Shown in pieces: positions 33,800 to 45,725 of a DNA stretch of 64,000 nt (positions are counted from its first letter, which is position 1; each line of letters begins with the position of its first letter). Origin of the DNA: Heloderma charlesbogerti (taxonomy: Eukaryota > Chordata > Lepidosauria > Squamata > Helodermatidae). The stretch lies in contig JANEZZ010002882.1 of the NCBI GenBank assembly GCA_026122225.1, positions 558,001 through 622,000 on the forward strand, in the 5' to 3' direction. The notes beneath the pieces were generated by a model. It did no database searches and was not told the origin of the DNA. It saw only the letters and a program-made list of their open reading frames with translations. The position numbers were made by a program, and so were the translations under genes.

Positions 33800-33889
33800 G
33801 ACAAGATGTCCCAGCTGGAGATGGAGCTCGAAGAGGAACGGAGCAATTCGGATATCTTGTCGGAACGGATCAGCAGGTGCAGAGAGCAG
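33800..33889 (+). CDS. CGNL1: CGNL1 exon j (residues 467-496)
   Basis: The acceptor is TGCCTTTTAG|GAC and the donor is CAG|GTACTT. The exon is 90 bp (30 codons), phase 0 at both ends. It encodes DKMSQLEMELEEERSNSDIL then SERISRCREQ, matching the LEMELEEER..SD.LSERISR block of CGNL1. Confidence 0.95.
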
Positions 33890-35924
33890 GTACTTGGCCA
33901 GGGTGGGTGAAAGGCTGTGTGGGCCGGCCCTGGCTACTTGCAGTGGGGAAGCCCCAGCACTGTAGGAAGCCCCTCTCGATTTCTGGGCACAGACTGCCAG
34001 CAGCTTCCTCAGTGGTGTGCCTGGGAGCCATTCCACTCACGGGGGGCGGGGGGTTCCGTCCAGTCCATTCCATTCCCCTTCTGCCTCCCCTTCCCCTACA
34101 GCCTTTCTCCGAGGTGCTGGGGACAATGTGTGGGCAGATTCCCCTGGGCCACCCTCGTGCGCTGTCAGCAACACGGGGCTGCTGCTAAATCCCTCCATTT
34201 CCTGTTGGCGCTGATGAGGCTTGTATGGCAGAGCTGTGCCCATCACATGCAACACCTCCCAAGCGTCAGTCGAGGAGCGCTGTCGGGGAGAAAGCAGTAA
34301 CGCTGCGCCACGCTTCTGGAGGCCCCGATCTCCCGCCCCTTTGCATGCCCACTTGCTCGGGGGCACCCAGGCAGCCGTGCCAGCGCACACAGAGGCAGGG
34401 CGTACCTCTCTTTGCTTGGATGTCGGATCTGGACCCTGTTGCAGAATAGCATGGAAGCCCCCTATCTTCTTCCTTGCTGTCTCCCACTTAAAATGTTATC
34501 AGGGATTGTTTATTGGTGACATTTTTTATACTGCACATCAACAAAGTCCTCGGGGTGGTGTGCAAGAGCTATGAATCAATAAGATACAAATGTATAATCA
34601 TAACATCAGAACGTATATTGAGCTCAGTACTGCTGCAACATGAAACCCTCAAAACCCAGCAGAGCGTCAGCACAGCTGCGTTTGCATCGCTTCAGCACGG
34701 GTGGGGGGACAAAGGATTTCAATGCATGAATGGCGTGGCTGGATCAGACTATGCGGTCCAGTGGCTGGCTCCCAACCACGGCCAGCCACGCACGTGTGCC
34801 CTGGGGGCCCACAATCAGGGCATGAAGGCAAAAGCCCCCCCTCTGGCTTGTCCCCCGGCATCTGCTGCTCGCAGACCCACTGGCCCCACCAGTTTCCCCC
34901 CCACCCACAGGTTGTTGGGGTTTCTGGGCCTTTGTGTTGTTTTTCCCCGTGGAAAGAGGCTGGAGCGCCACTCCTCGGCCTTCATCGCTGGCAGGAAGAA
35001 CCCTGAGCTGCAACAGGCTGGCATTTCTTGGTGGGCTTACCCCCCCTTTTGCCTTGGGCCTGCCCACCACCAGGCCCACGCGGGCTTCTCCAACACGTTC
35101 CCAGGGCTGGAGAGGCTCTGCCTACCTGAGCGCTCCCGCCTGGGCCGCAGAGAGGCCTCCCCACATGGCCTGCCGCACTCCTCTTTCAGGGTTGCCTGAG
35201 GCTGTGCCTGTCGTCGCCACGTCCCGGCACAGTGAGCTCCGCACATCCCAGGCTCGCCTGCAGTGTCGCTCTACCTGCTGCCTCTCTGACCGCTCGCCTG
35301 GCCACTGCCGCGATCCTGCGCACAAAGAGCACCTGAGCCTCTGGGCCAGGAGCTTTGGATGCAAGGCGGGCCGCCGCTGGCTGACCAGCCTATTCCATAA
35401 ACGATGGGCTGGGCTGGGGCAAAATAGGCATTTGTGCCCAAGGCTCTGGATTTCATGCAGGAGAACAAGGCGGCCTTGTTCTGAGCCCACGCTGGGAAGT
35501 CCAAGGGATGGATGGATTCCCAGCAGACCATTTCAGGGTCTGCTAAGCATTCGTAATACGGCAAGGAAGAATGATGGGCTTGTTTTGGTAAACATCGGTG
35601 ACAAAGGGTGCCCCGCTGGCCCCCACCTGCTTGTCCTGCCTCTGTGCGTTTAGCGAGCTGGGCAAGCGGTAGAAAAGAAGCGACTGAAATGTAGTTATTG
35701 GATGCAAAGCAGTGCAGCGGACTCAGGGGCACAGTGTTCCCTGATCAGGCCCCTTGTGTTCTCAGCATCAGAACTGTCGGGGGTGGGGGTGGAGGGCAGC
35801 AGGGGGAACATGCAGGCGCCCATTTCGGATGGCCAAAGTGGCCCAGGGGTGTCCTGTCTGCATATGGTCCTTTGATTAGTTCAGGATCGTAATGGTGCTT
35901 GAAATTATGGACCCGGAACCCAGC

Positions 35925-36095
35925 ACAACCAGTGTGATGCAGCAGGTAGAGAATGGGTAGAGTGTCGGCCTGGGACTGGGGAGAGCCATGTTTGGATCCA
36001 CGCCCATCCCTAAGGCAAGGGCAGCTCTCTCCCACTGCTCTTTCCTGATGGAGGTCCCACTATTTGCTGTGCTAAGGGGAAACCTATGGGTACCC
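35925..36095 (+). repeat. tRNA-like SINE fragment (second family)
   Basis: It contains TGATGCAGCAGGTAGAGAAT, GGGTAGAGTGTCGGCCTGGG and AGAGCCATGTTTGGATCCA. This is the tRNA-like head of the family seen inverted at 22.0 kb. The body is mostly absent. Confidence 0.55.
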
Positions 36096-36281
36096 ATATG
36101 CTGTTTCCTAATGGGGAAAATAGCTTCAGGGCGTCATAAGGATTGGAAGAGCAAGGGCTTTTCTTAGGGACAAAGTCCTGTCTGAGTCAGGTGGGGATGG
36201 CTGCAGCTCCCTTTGCAAAAATGTGGAGAGGTGGGAGGTCTGATCCTGGGTCTCCATCATTTTCTGTAGTTTGGCCCTAAA

Positions 36282-36470
36282 TCTAGGAACATAGGAAGCT
36301 GCTGTATGCCGAGTCAGACCCTTGGTCCGTCTAGCCCAGCATGCTTGATGCTGAGCGGCAGCCGGAGCTTTCCAGGGTTTCGGGCAGGAATTTTCCCGGC
36401 CCTGCCTGGAGGTGATGCTGGGGATTGAACTGGGGGCCTTCTGCGCGCAAGCCCGCTTGTCTGGATTGAA
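36282..36470 (-). repeat. tRNA-derived SINE, inverted
   Basis: The + strand reads GGAACATAGGAAGCTGCTGT, GTCAGACCCTTGGTCCGTCT and AGCCCAGCATGCTTG, then CTTTCCAGGGTTTCGGGCAG and GGGGATTGAACTGGGGGCCT. This is the reverse complement of the SINE at 14.64 kb. Confidence 0.75.
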
Positions 36471-37780
36471 GTATGCTGCCCAGAATCAGTGCTGGGAATC
36501 CTGCATTATTTGCAAAGCAGGGGATGACTTGAACCCCACTCTAGCTGTGGACGTAAGGGGATGTTATTGGGCACACCCCCAGCACCTCGCTGTGCCATGG
36601 CACGGGGCGGCCTCTGCCTAGAATCCAGCCCAGCGCCACTGAGGACTAGTCTGCCGCCTTTGCTTCTCCCTCCTGCCTTGAAGTTGAGGAGCCGGCCTCC
36701 TTCTGTTGCCTCGGGGCGCTCTTGGCCTGCAGCAAGGGAAGAAGACGAAGCAGGTGGAGCAGGAAGTAACTGGCTTCGGAGCAGCTTCTCACAGCCCTGC
36801 TAGAAGCCAGTTCCATGGCGATGGCAGAGTAAACGCGTGAGGGATGAAGCCAGGCTGGCAGCGCCACTCATTTCCTGTGGCAGCGTGGCCCCGGCTGATG
36901 GCACACGCCTGCTCCTTGCGTGGCGCAGGTGCGTGGGGCAGGCAGACGAAAATGCGGAGGTGACGGCTCCTTTTGGCCGGCGATGCATCGATGTCCCCAT
37001 TAGCCTCCGTTCTTGAGCAGCCAAGCCTCTCTGCCGAGTCGGCTGGTTCGGGGAGCGGGGAGGCATTACTGGCCTCCTGATTCCCCCTTTCTCAAGGAGC
37101 AGCGAGCCACATGGGTGCCCGGCAGGAGGGGAAGACCATGCCTGTAGTTGTCTTCAAGCTATTATTAGAAATGGAATTACTTTCTCCTCGACAACCAGCT
37201 CCGCAGTTGCGCCCCGTCCCAAAAGGACCCGCGGCACTGCAGCGGCACAATGGAAGCTTGTGCGTGCAATGGAACGAGATGCGTTGGAAAGGACAAGAGG
37301 AAGCGTGGAGGTGTTGCTCCCAGAAGCACAGGAAGCTTATATTACCTCCATCCTGAAGGGAGGCTCAGCGTGGAGCAGCAGCCAAGGGGTCCCGTCTGGG
37401 GTTGTCAGGAGGAGCCATCCGCCCCTGGCTGGCAACAGACCTCCAGAGAGGAGGAGCAGGGCCTTCCTGCCACCCCAGCTCAGATGGGACCACAGGGAGT
37501 TAACACTCCCCACCCGAGAACCCAGCACCAGGGAACCCAGCACCCCCTGAGGGGACCTCCACCCACCCCCCGAATCACAGGGGCAGAGGTGCCAACTGGC
37601 CCACGGCAAAGCTCAGCCCTGCAGATGTCGGCCCTTCTGGCCACTCAAAGCCTCTCCTCGGGAGAAGTAGGCAACACTGGTGCCTGCTCCAGGTCAGCGC
37701 CCTGCTGAGTTCCAGGAAGAGGTGGGGCAGCCAGTTCCACTACGAAACTTTGCAGCCTCTGCCTGCGAGTTGTTCCTGTG

Positions 37781-38217
37781 TGTCCTGCTATAACTGGATC
37801 AGACTACGCGTTAGAACAAATTGTGGGGCAGTCCAAAAGGCAAGGCAACAGAGCAGTCAAATGGTCAAGGCCAAAGGTTTCAGTCCAGTATGGGATCAAG
37901 AAAGGCAGACATGGTCCAGGTACAAGCAAAGGTCAAAGCATAGTGAAGCAGTAAGTTACCATTCACAGTCCAGAAGCAGAGTCAAACTGGAGTCCGGGGG
38001 TCAGTAGCACAGGAGACCAACCACAAGGCAAGGTCCAGAAAACAAGGTACGAGGCGCAGGGGCTGATGAACAATGTTGTTCCAGCACCAGCTAGGCTAAA
38101 ACTGAAGGCTTATGTGGCCAGAGCTTTCTGAGCCCCACTCAGGCCTCAGCTGCAGTGTGCTACAGGCCCTCTTGCTCCCGAGGAGTCGTCCTTTGTAATT
38201 GGGCACTCCTTTTCCTT
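37781..38217 (-). repeat. LTR-like dispersed repeat, copy 1
   Basis: It starts TGTCCTGCTATAACTGGATC and shares a colinear stretch with 53910-54350, including TCCAGTCCAGTATGGGATCA, AGCAAAGGTCAAAGCA and GGTACGAGGCGCAGGGGCTG. On the minus strand the end reads ...GCAGGACA, ending in CA as LTRs do. It is interrupted at about 38217, where a CR1 begins. The LTR assignment is inference; identity to the other copy is directly visible. Confidence 0.6.
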
Positions 38218-40095
38218 TTGGGAAAGCTGATTTTAATAAACTCAGAACAATGATCAGTAAGGTCCCATGGCAAGCGACTAATGAGAAAAGGAGTCCAAGA
38301 TGGGTGGGAGCTTTTAAAAAAGGAAATTCTCAAGGCACAATCACAAACCATTCCAACAAGAAAAAAAGGTGGAAGACAACAGAAGAAGCCAATGTGGCTT
38401 CACAAAAAGCTAGGAGATGACCTGAAAACAAAAAAGGACACATATAGGAAGTGGAAAGAAGGCCAAGCTACAAAGGAAGACTACAGGCAGGTAGACACAG
38501 AATTGCAGGGATGATGTCAGAAAGGCTAAAGCTGAGAACAAGCTGAAGTTAGCGAGGGATGCTAAAAGCAACAAAAAGGCTTTCTTCAGCTACGTGCATA
38601 GTAAAAGGCAGAGGAAAGAAATGGTGGTTCAGCTATTAAATAAGGATGGCAAAACGATAACAGATGACAAAGAAAAGGCAGAGGTGCTCAATTCGTACTT
38701 TGGCTCAGTCTTCTCCCAAAAGAGGGTCTGTGACCCCCCTGGCAAAGGCGAAGTACAGGCTGAAGGGGCAGGATTGCAGCCTGAGATTGATAGGCATATG
38801 GTCAAGGAACACCTAATGACTTCGAATGAGTTCCAATCTCCAGGGCCAGATGAACTGCATCCTAGAGTCATAAAGGAACTGTCAGAAGAACTCTCAGAAC
38901 CGCTGTCTATTCTCTTTGAGAAATCATGGAGGACGGGGGAAGTGCCAGATGACTCGAGGAGGGCTAACGTTGTCCCTATCTTCAAAAAGGGTAAAAAGGA
39001 GGAACCTGGGAACTACAGACCAGTCATTCTGACATCAATCCCTGGGAAAATTCTGGAGCAGATTCTAAACCAATCCATCTGGAAGCACCTTGAAAATAAT
39101 GCAGTGATTACTCGAAGCCAACATGGATTTGTCAAGAACATATCCTGTCAGACGAATCTGATCTCATTTTTGGATCAAGTAACCTCCCTTGTGGACTGTG
39201 GGAATGCTGTAGACATAATATACCTCAACTTCAGCAAAGTTTCGACAAAGTGACCCATGATATCCTGAAGAGCAAACTAGCTCAAAGTGGGCTAGATGAA
39301 ACTGTGGATCCACAGTTGGCTACAGAATCGGACTCAAAGAGTGCTTCTCAATGGGATCTTCTCAAACTGGGGAGAGGTAATGAGTGGGGTACCGCAGGGT
39401 TCAGTCCTGGGCCTACTGCTCTTCAACATTTTTATTAATGTCTTGGAGGAGGAGGTGCGGGGAATGCTGATCATATTTGCAGATGACACAGAATTGGGCG
39501 GGATAGCCAATGCTTTGGAAGACAGAAACAAAATGTGACTGCAAAAAAGGCAAATGCTCTTTTGGGCTGCATTAATAGAAGCATCGCTTCCAAATCCTGG
39601 CAAGTACTAGTCCTCCTCTACTCAGCACTGGTTAGGCCTCATCTGGAGTACTGTGTCCAGTTCTGGGCGCCACACTTTAAGAAGGATGCGGACAAACTGG
39701 AGAGGGTTCAGAGGAGGGCAACAAAGATGATCAGGGGACTGGAAACAAAGCCCTATGAGGAGAGACTGAAGGAACTGTGCATGTTTAGCCTTGAGAAGAG
39801 AAGACTGAGGGGAGACAGGATAGCCCTCTTCAAGTACTTGAAAGGCTGTCCCAGAGAGGAAGGCCAGGATCTCTTCTCAGTCATCCCAGAGTGCAGGACA
39901 TGGAATAATGGGCCCAAGTTACAGGAAGCCAGATTCCAGCTGAACATCAAGAAAAACGTCCTGAGCGTTAGAGCAATACAACAATGGAACGAATTACCCA
40001 GGGAGGTGGTGGGCTCTCCGACACTGGTGGAGGCGTTGAAGACGAGGCTGGACAGCCATCTGTCAGGGAGGCTCTGACCTGGATTCCTCCATTGA
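38218..40095 (+). mobile_element. CR1 LINE, 5'-truncated, internally deleted
   Basis: It begins at the ORF2 endonuclease end (ADFNKLRTMISKVPWQA) and runs through the RT. It includes KDGKTITDDKEKAEVLNSYF, GPDELHPRVIKELSEELSEP, RSQHGFVKNISCQTNL, FADDTELGG and the C-terminal PYEERLKELCMFSLEKRRLR and LDSHLSGRL. The catalytic block reads YLNFSKVSTK instead of YLDFSKAFDK, so the first catalytic Asp is lost and the frame breaks. About 225 bp between DRNKM and KKANALLG is missing. The 3' UTR stops after TCTGACCTGGATTCCTCC, without the ATTCTATG tail. It is dead. Confidence 0.9.
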
Positions 40096-40339
40096 GGCCC
40101 AGGCCTTGTGAGCAGCACCTCCACACCCCCTCTCATCCCCTCCAACGCCATTACAAGCACAAGCTTCCACGGTGCCTTGTGGCAGTGGATTCCAGCGGGG
40201 GTCCTTACTTTAAGAGGCAGGATTCACTGTCGCGAGTTGTGGTCTGTAATTCCTGGCCCAGAGGCAGGACACGGCAGTACCAGATGCCAGTGACTGGTGC
40301 CAGGGAATGGCCGTCTCAGCTTCACTCCCTCCTTGCGAG

Positions 40340-40410
40340 GTATTTGGCTGTTGGCTGATGGGATGTTGGACAAAATGGACCTTCAGCCTGATCTAGCAAG
40401 GCGGCTGCAC
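40340..40410 (+). repeat. Squamate LINE tail, short
   Basis: GATGGGATGTTGGACAAAAT and GGACCTTCAGCCTGATCTAG, then CAAGGCGGCTG, correspond to the end of the tail family seen at 29.4 kb. Confidence 0.5.
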
Positions 40411-42829
40411 GGTGGCCACCCCCCCGCCCTAGCCAGATACGGGCATTTCCCAGTGCTGTGGATAATGCCACAGGACGCTCCCAAGGGCTAGCTCCTGCCC
40501 ATGTCTTTTCTCTATCATCTCCTGCCCATGTTTTCCCCACAGCAGGCCTCCAAGCCCTCCTGGCGCATTTAGACCCAGCCAGTTACGAGGGAGAAGGCTA
40601 CAGTTTCCCCCTTTCGTGGCCTTGAGGCTTATCTGGACAGCCCAAGGTGCAGGAATGAAGCTGAAGAGCAGGTTTTGCAGCTAAGCCGAGAGATCTCCCA
40701 GTTGGTTCTGTTGGGCCAAGGGTACAAGGGAGAAGTCCAGTTGGCTCATGCAAGGTCATGACGGGACCCGGAAAGCAGCCACAGAGCGGCCGTCCTTGAT
40801 GCTGTAAACTGGGAGGAGCTCACCTTGGATTGCCAGTGAGGAGTGCGCGGTGCCAGCCAGTGGGGAGAGGGGCGGGCCTGAGGGCCGGGAAGCGCACTCC
40901 TGGCCAGGCCCCCACAGCGCCAACGCCGGGCCCGGGGCGTCCGCCCGCAGTGGCAGGTCAGATGTGCAGCCTTTGCATTTCACCCTGCGTGTGCATCCGA
41001 GAATTGGCTCCATGAACACGATGTGCAGCCCCTTCCTCTGCAGCAGTGTGCGGTGGTGCTGTTGTCACAGCTCCTGGCATTTGCTGACCGTCGGAGAAGT
41101 CCAGCTGCCAGCCTTTCCAGTGGGCAGTCCAGGAGCTGACAGAGGAGCCCAGGTGGTCCTTCAGTGGCTGTGGAGGCCCCCCAGATGGGAGAGTCACCTA
41201 CAGACATGGGGACAGAGGCCTGTGAGCCGCAGGGGTGTGCGTGTCTTTGTGTGTGGGGGTGTGACAGAGGGAGAGAGCCAGCACATTGCAGTGCTGTATG
41301 AGCAGGGGTGGAGAGCTAAGCGTGCGGCTGGTGTTCGCTCAACTGAGTTGCAGCTTTGGGGCTGTTTGGCACAGTTTCTCCCTGGGAATATGATGCAGGA
41401 GGCGCCATATTCCCCGAGATACATGTTCTGTTACTTGCTTATAGGGAAGTGTTTTCCTTCACTTATGCTCTGCTGGTATATTGGTAATTAAAGCAGGAAC
41501 TACAAAGACTCCCTAATGTGAGTCTCTTTCTCTCGCCCAAAGGAAATTGTTTGTGTGTTTTTATGTACATGGTTTTAAAACTTTGTATGCTGTTATCTTT
41601 AATGGCTTTTAAGCTTTGTAAACCATCCAGAGAGCTTTGGCTAAGGGGCGATTTGTTAGAAATCTAATAAATCACAAGGATCAACTCCATAATCCTGGCC
41701 CTGGAATGCCTCCGCACCCAGGGAATTCTGCAACAATATACAGTTCTCTGCTGCCCCTTCTACTTGGATGCATTTTGCAGCAGCAGCAGCCATCACCTCG
41801 GCGCTGTAAGACGCGCTGCCCTACATCCGCCCGTCACGTGAGACCCGCGATGGCCAGCCACATTTTTCACAGCCCCTGAGCACTCTGAGAACACAACCGC
41901 ACAGTGTGCGGAACTGCACTGTAACCAGCTACATCCAGCACGCCCCACAAACTCTCTCCGTCTAAAAGCGGTGCCTTTAATCACTCATTAATTTTTTTGC
42001 CCTTCGGAATTTTATTTTGTCTGGATCTCTTGAAGCAGTTATAGGAATGTTTTCTGCATGACCCCAGCAACAAGGCCTTGGAAAAGACGGACGCAGGGCA
42101 GCCGGTGCTCTGCAGATCTGACCGTCTGAAGTCCAGGCATCGGCGCTGATTTCACAAGTCCCCGGCACTTTGCATGCGTGTTTGCACGGGCCTGCGCACG
42201 TCGGGGGTGCACTGTCACTTTGTATGTGTTGCCTGCTGGATTGGAACCCACCCTCCCCCATTTTGGGGAACTGGCCCCCAAGTGCCTGGTCAGTCGGCCC
42301 CCAGTGAGGAGGATCTGTCCATCTTTGCAATTGGGTCCTTCAGTGCTTCCTCATGTTGCGTGCGTATGAAATGATTTCATCAGATTTATTGCAAACCTCT
42401 GGAGCCTCTTCTGGTTTGTATGGTCAGAACCAGGACATGGTCCGGTGCCCCCTTGCCAGGTGCTACATGTTGCGTGCAGTGCCAGAGTGGATCTTGGGCT
42501 GGGGTCCTCTTTGACCTCCCATTCCTCTTAGAATAATTTATTTATTTCTAAAAGCTATAGGCCCTCTGGGCAAAACCTGTTCAGGGCAGCTTCCAGTAAT
42601 AAGGAAAACACCGTTAACCCCAAATTTCAAAACAGAAACAAGAACCTAAGATATCCAGCCTAATGCAAATATTTCACTCCAGTAAAAGTTTCTCCTGAAA
42701 TCCTTTCCATCCAGCAGCCCAACAAACCACTGTAAGTATTGCTCTGTAATGCCAGCAACGTTTAGGTTATATCCACGTGAAGCCGTCCATTCTGTAGTTC
42801 CAGCCGTGTTTCTCTCTCCACAACTTTAG

Positions 42830-42913
42830 ATTGAGCAAATGAGGAGCGAATTACTTCAGGAAAGGGCTACGAGGCAGGACCTGGAGTGCGATAAGATCTC
42901 GCTGGAAAGGCAG
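42830..42913 (+). CDS. CGNL1: CGNL1 exon k (residues 497-524)
   Basis: The acceptor is CACAACTTTAG|ATT and the donor is CAG|GTAAGG. The exon is 84 bp (28 codons), phase 0 at both ends. It encodes [20 protein letters not shown] and DKISLERQ, the [24 protein letters not shown] block of CGNL1. Confidence 0.95.
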
Positions 42914-43879
42914 GTAAGGATGGCAGCTTGGCTTGTGCCCAGGCTCAGCTCAGTGTCTGGCTTCGGTTAGGGCTAGGGCCGGGCACTGCAGTGTGTGCAT
43001 AGTGGAGGGCCTCAGTGCTTCTGAGCCCTCCCGTTGCCGAGGGTCCGGAGCCCAGCCCCACGCGCTCGGGATTAAGGGGCAGAGCCTTCTTCCAGGGCAA
43101 GCAGCAGCAATGATCAGACAGATTGGGCACTGATGTGGGAAACTGTTCAAGAAGAATCTGCCTTCAAACTCACTCACCCGGTCTGGTCTTCAGGAGTAGA
43201 GCACCGCCTTGTGGCGGGCCTGCATTTTAGCTACCCAAGACAGCACATGCGTTTTTCCTTCTCAGAAGGATCAACTGTTTCTGGGTTTATTTATATTTGC
43301 GTGTGTGCGTTTGTATAAAATAAGTAATGGACTGCATGGTTTGAAATGCAAAATTTTTATATTTATATCTTCCAGCTCTATTAGGATTATTATACCTGTT
43401 TTGACACTCTGCCAAAGATAATTTGAATTGCGTTGGATACTGAAAGATCCAACTCGTTGCCAATTCTCAGAGATCTCCCATAGCGGTTAGCCTCTCAAAG
43501 GAGACTTGTTGAGGCTCAGGGCTGTGCCTCTGCTATGCCTTTGCGCTCCAGCTGTGTGCAGCTCAGCTGTGGTTGCTTGGTGGGAAAGGGAAGACTCTCT
43601 GTACATGCCCAAGAGCACTCTATAAAAGCGAAATTGGCAAACATGGGATTTATGCCCTCTGAGGTGCTACTGTGTATCCCATGAAGCTACTGAATACTCT
43701 GAAGGAGCCTCTCCCTCCTCCTGTCCTACAGTCCCATCCCCTGGCTGTGTTTCAAAAGTCAAGTTTTGTGTTTGTCAGTCAGAAGCAGCCCTGGACAGAA
43801 GGGACTGGGTGAAGTGGGGAAGGGTCTCTTAGGCTGTTGTGCTTACTGAGACATTGTCACCCCCATTTACATTACTCAT

Positions 43880-43985
43880 GTATTTATTTATTGAAAATGT
43901 ACATCCCCCTCTTCACCTCAAAGCGAGCTCCTCGGGTGGCTCACAGTTCCGAGACGAAGACACTAAAATCACAAAACTATTACCC
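43880..43985 (+). repeat. Short dispersed repeat, pair member 1
   Basis: It contains ACATCCCCCTCTTCACCTCA, AAGCGAGCTCCT, GGCTCACAGTTCCGAGACGA and AGACACTAAAATCAC. The same string, with scattered changes, recurs at 45805-45890 in the second intron downstream. Confidence 0.7.
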
Positions 43986-44149
43986 AGTGTGAACTGGCAG
44001 GCAGGACGGATTTCGAGGCGCCATTAAGGGTGCCACAAGGGGAGACAGTTTTGAGCCATGGGCCACAACCTACCCGTCTCCGTTTATCTCAGTGAGAGAA
44101 TCTCCAGGTGGAGCGTGGCTCGTCTTCATCAGTGGGAAGGGGGTCTGTT

Positions 44150-44925
44150 TGGATCTTCATTCACTCATAGGGTTGGAGCGGGTCTTGTGGGCCACCCAGC
44201 CCACTCCCCCTCCCAGTGCTAGAGCATCCCAGCAGATGGCTCCAGCCTCTGGCCAGGGAGGAGCACCCACCACCCGCCTGTCTAGATAATTGCCTTCGGT
44301 CTCAACTTGCTCTTACCATCAAAAAGTGTCTCCTACTCTTCAGCCCAAATCTATGTTGCTGTAACTTCAGCCCACTAGATCTCGCACTGCCCTCTAGTGA
44401 AGCAAAGAATACGTCTTTGCCCTCTTCTGTGCATCAGCCCTTTCAGTTTTTGAAGAATGCTATTATGTTCCCCCTCAGTCTTCTCTTCTGCTTGTTAAAC
44501 AGACCCAGTTCCTTCAACCTTTCCTCACAGGACTTGTTTTCCATACCATCAACTCCTCGGAACCCATTCCAATTTGTCTATACTTAGAGTGCGGTGCCCA
44601 GAATGACACAGTACTGAGATGAGTTCTGACAAGTGCCAAAAAAAGTGGAACTATAACTTCCTGTGACTTGGAAACTATGGTTCTAGTAATGCAGCCCAGA
44701 ATCACGTTAGCTTTTTTTGCAGCTGCATCACCCTGCTGTCTCATGTTCAGCTTGTGATCGACTACAGTCTCAAAATCCTTTTCAGTTGTACCATTGCTAA
44801 GCCAGGTATCCCCCATTCTATATCCAAGCATTTGCTGATTTTTTAAAGCCTAAATGCATCTTTGCATGTGTCTCTGTTGAATTTCGTTTTTACTTTCTGC
44901 CACGGGCATCAGAATGTCTTGGGGC
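44150..44925 (-). mobile_element. CR1 LINE 3' fragment (older subfamily)
   Basis: The minus strand encodes part of the CR1 ORF2 C-terminus (MGDTWLSNGTTEKDFETVVD, HKLNMRQQGDAAAKKANVIL, SFWAPHSK). Further on it reads as the [15 protein letters not shown]... region in decayed form. The 3' end near 44150 keeps CCCAACCCT-like remnants (TCATAGGGTTGGAGCGGGTC) but no perfect ATTCTATG repeat. It is more diverged than the CR1 at 58-62 kb, hence older. Confidence 0.85.
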
Positions 44926-44991
44926 CAACCCTGTATGTTAATTGGTTCACAGACTTACCTGTTCAATAAACTCTGCACATTCTTGTTTCAG

Positions 44992-45116
44992 AACAAAGAC
45001 CTGAAAAGTCGGATCCTTCACCTCGAAGGCTCGTATCGGTCCAGCAAAGAAGGGCTCCTTGCTCAGATGGAAGCCAGGATCCTGGAGCTGGAGGAGCGGC
45101 TAGAGAATGAAGACAG
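44992..45116 (+). CDS. CGNL1: CGNL1 exon l (residues 525-565 plus 2 nt)
   Basis: The acceptor is CATTCTTGTTTCAG|AAC and the donor is ACAG|GTAACA. The exon is 125 bp and ends with two bases (AG), completed to AGG by the next exon. It encodes NKDLKSRILHLEGSYRSSKE, GLLAQMEARILELEERLENE and D. EGSYRSSKEGL is an exact family hallmark. Confidence 0.95.
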
Positions 45117-45616
45117 GTAACAGAGGCTGCAAGGATCGGGGAGCTTGGTGCCTCTGTGATGAGGCATCCAGCTACTTTGAAAGTTGCAATACTGAATACA
45201 GGGCATCCAGAGCCTCTGTTAGCTTAAAAAATACCTTACCTGTTACAAAAAAATCACACACCTTTCCATTCTACAGTGAGCAGTCAAAAGAGCATACGAT
45301 ATTTAAAATGAATGCACAGAGTACAATAACATCAAACCGATAAAAATAGTACAGCCCAAGAGCCCCACTGAAATGCAGAGGGCAGCATAAAGGGAATGTC
45401 CATGTCCAGAAGCAACGTGCCTCGAGATGCTTGCTGCTGGGAGGGGGGGGATCGCGGGCCACGGCCTTCCTGCCCTACTAGTGGGCCTGTGGCCAGAGGC
45501 CTCTGGGTGGCTGCTGTGAGAAGGTGGGCGTGATGGGCCTGTGGCCCAAGCCAGCAGGGTGCCCCTCGGCTCGTGCCATGCTCCTCTCCACATGTCCCCT
45601 TTGCCTGCCGCTGTAG
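45117..45616 (+). other. CGNL1 intron (0.5 kb)
   Basis: It contains a decayed squamate LINE tail at about 45465-45568 (CTGCTGTGAGAAGGTGGGCG, AAGCCAGCAGGGTGCCC) close to the next exon. Confidence 0.7.
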
Positions 45617-45725
45617 GGATCGGGCTAACCTCCAGCTGAGCAACCGCCGGCTTGAAAGGAAAGTGAAGGAGCTCATGATGCAGGTGGACGACGAGCATCT
45701 CTCCCTGATGGACCAGAAGGACCAG
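45617..45725 (+). CDS. CGNL1: CGNL1 exon m (residues 566-602)
   Basis: The acceptor is TGCCGCTGTAG|G and the donor is CAG|GTGCAG. The exon is 109 bp. The first G completes the split AGG codon. It encodes DRANLQLSNRRLERKVKELM and MQVDDEHLSLMDQKDQ. RANLQLSNRRLERKVKEL is a nearly invariant family segment. Confidence 0.96.

Larger units (their letters stand above)
33890..42829 (+). other. CGNL1 intron (8.9 kb)
   Basis: No exon is seen. It holds a LINE tail scrap (about 34505-34620), SINEs (about 35925-36095 and 36282-36470), an LTR-like repeat (37781-38217), a truncated CR1 (38218-40095), a short squamate tail (about 40340-40410) and LINE scraps (about 41580-41675 and 42536-42720). The rest is mostly unique, GC-rich sequence with spurious open frames. 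Confidence 0.75.
42914..44991 (+). other. CGNL1 intron (2.1 kb)
   Basis: It holds a short repeat (about 43880-43985, with a partner at 45805-45890) and a minus-strand CR1 fragment (about 44150-44925) that ends some 65 bp before the next exon. Confidence 0.75.
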
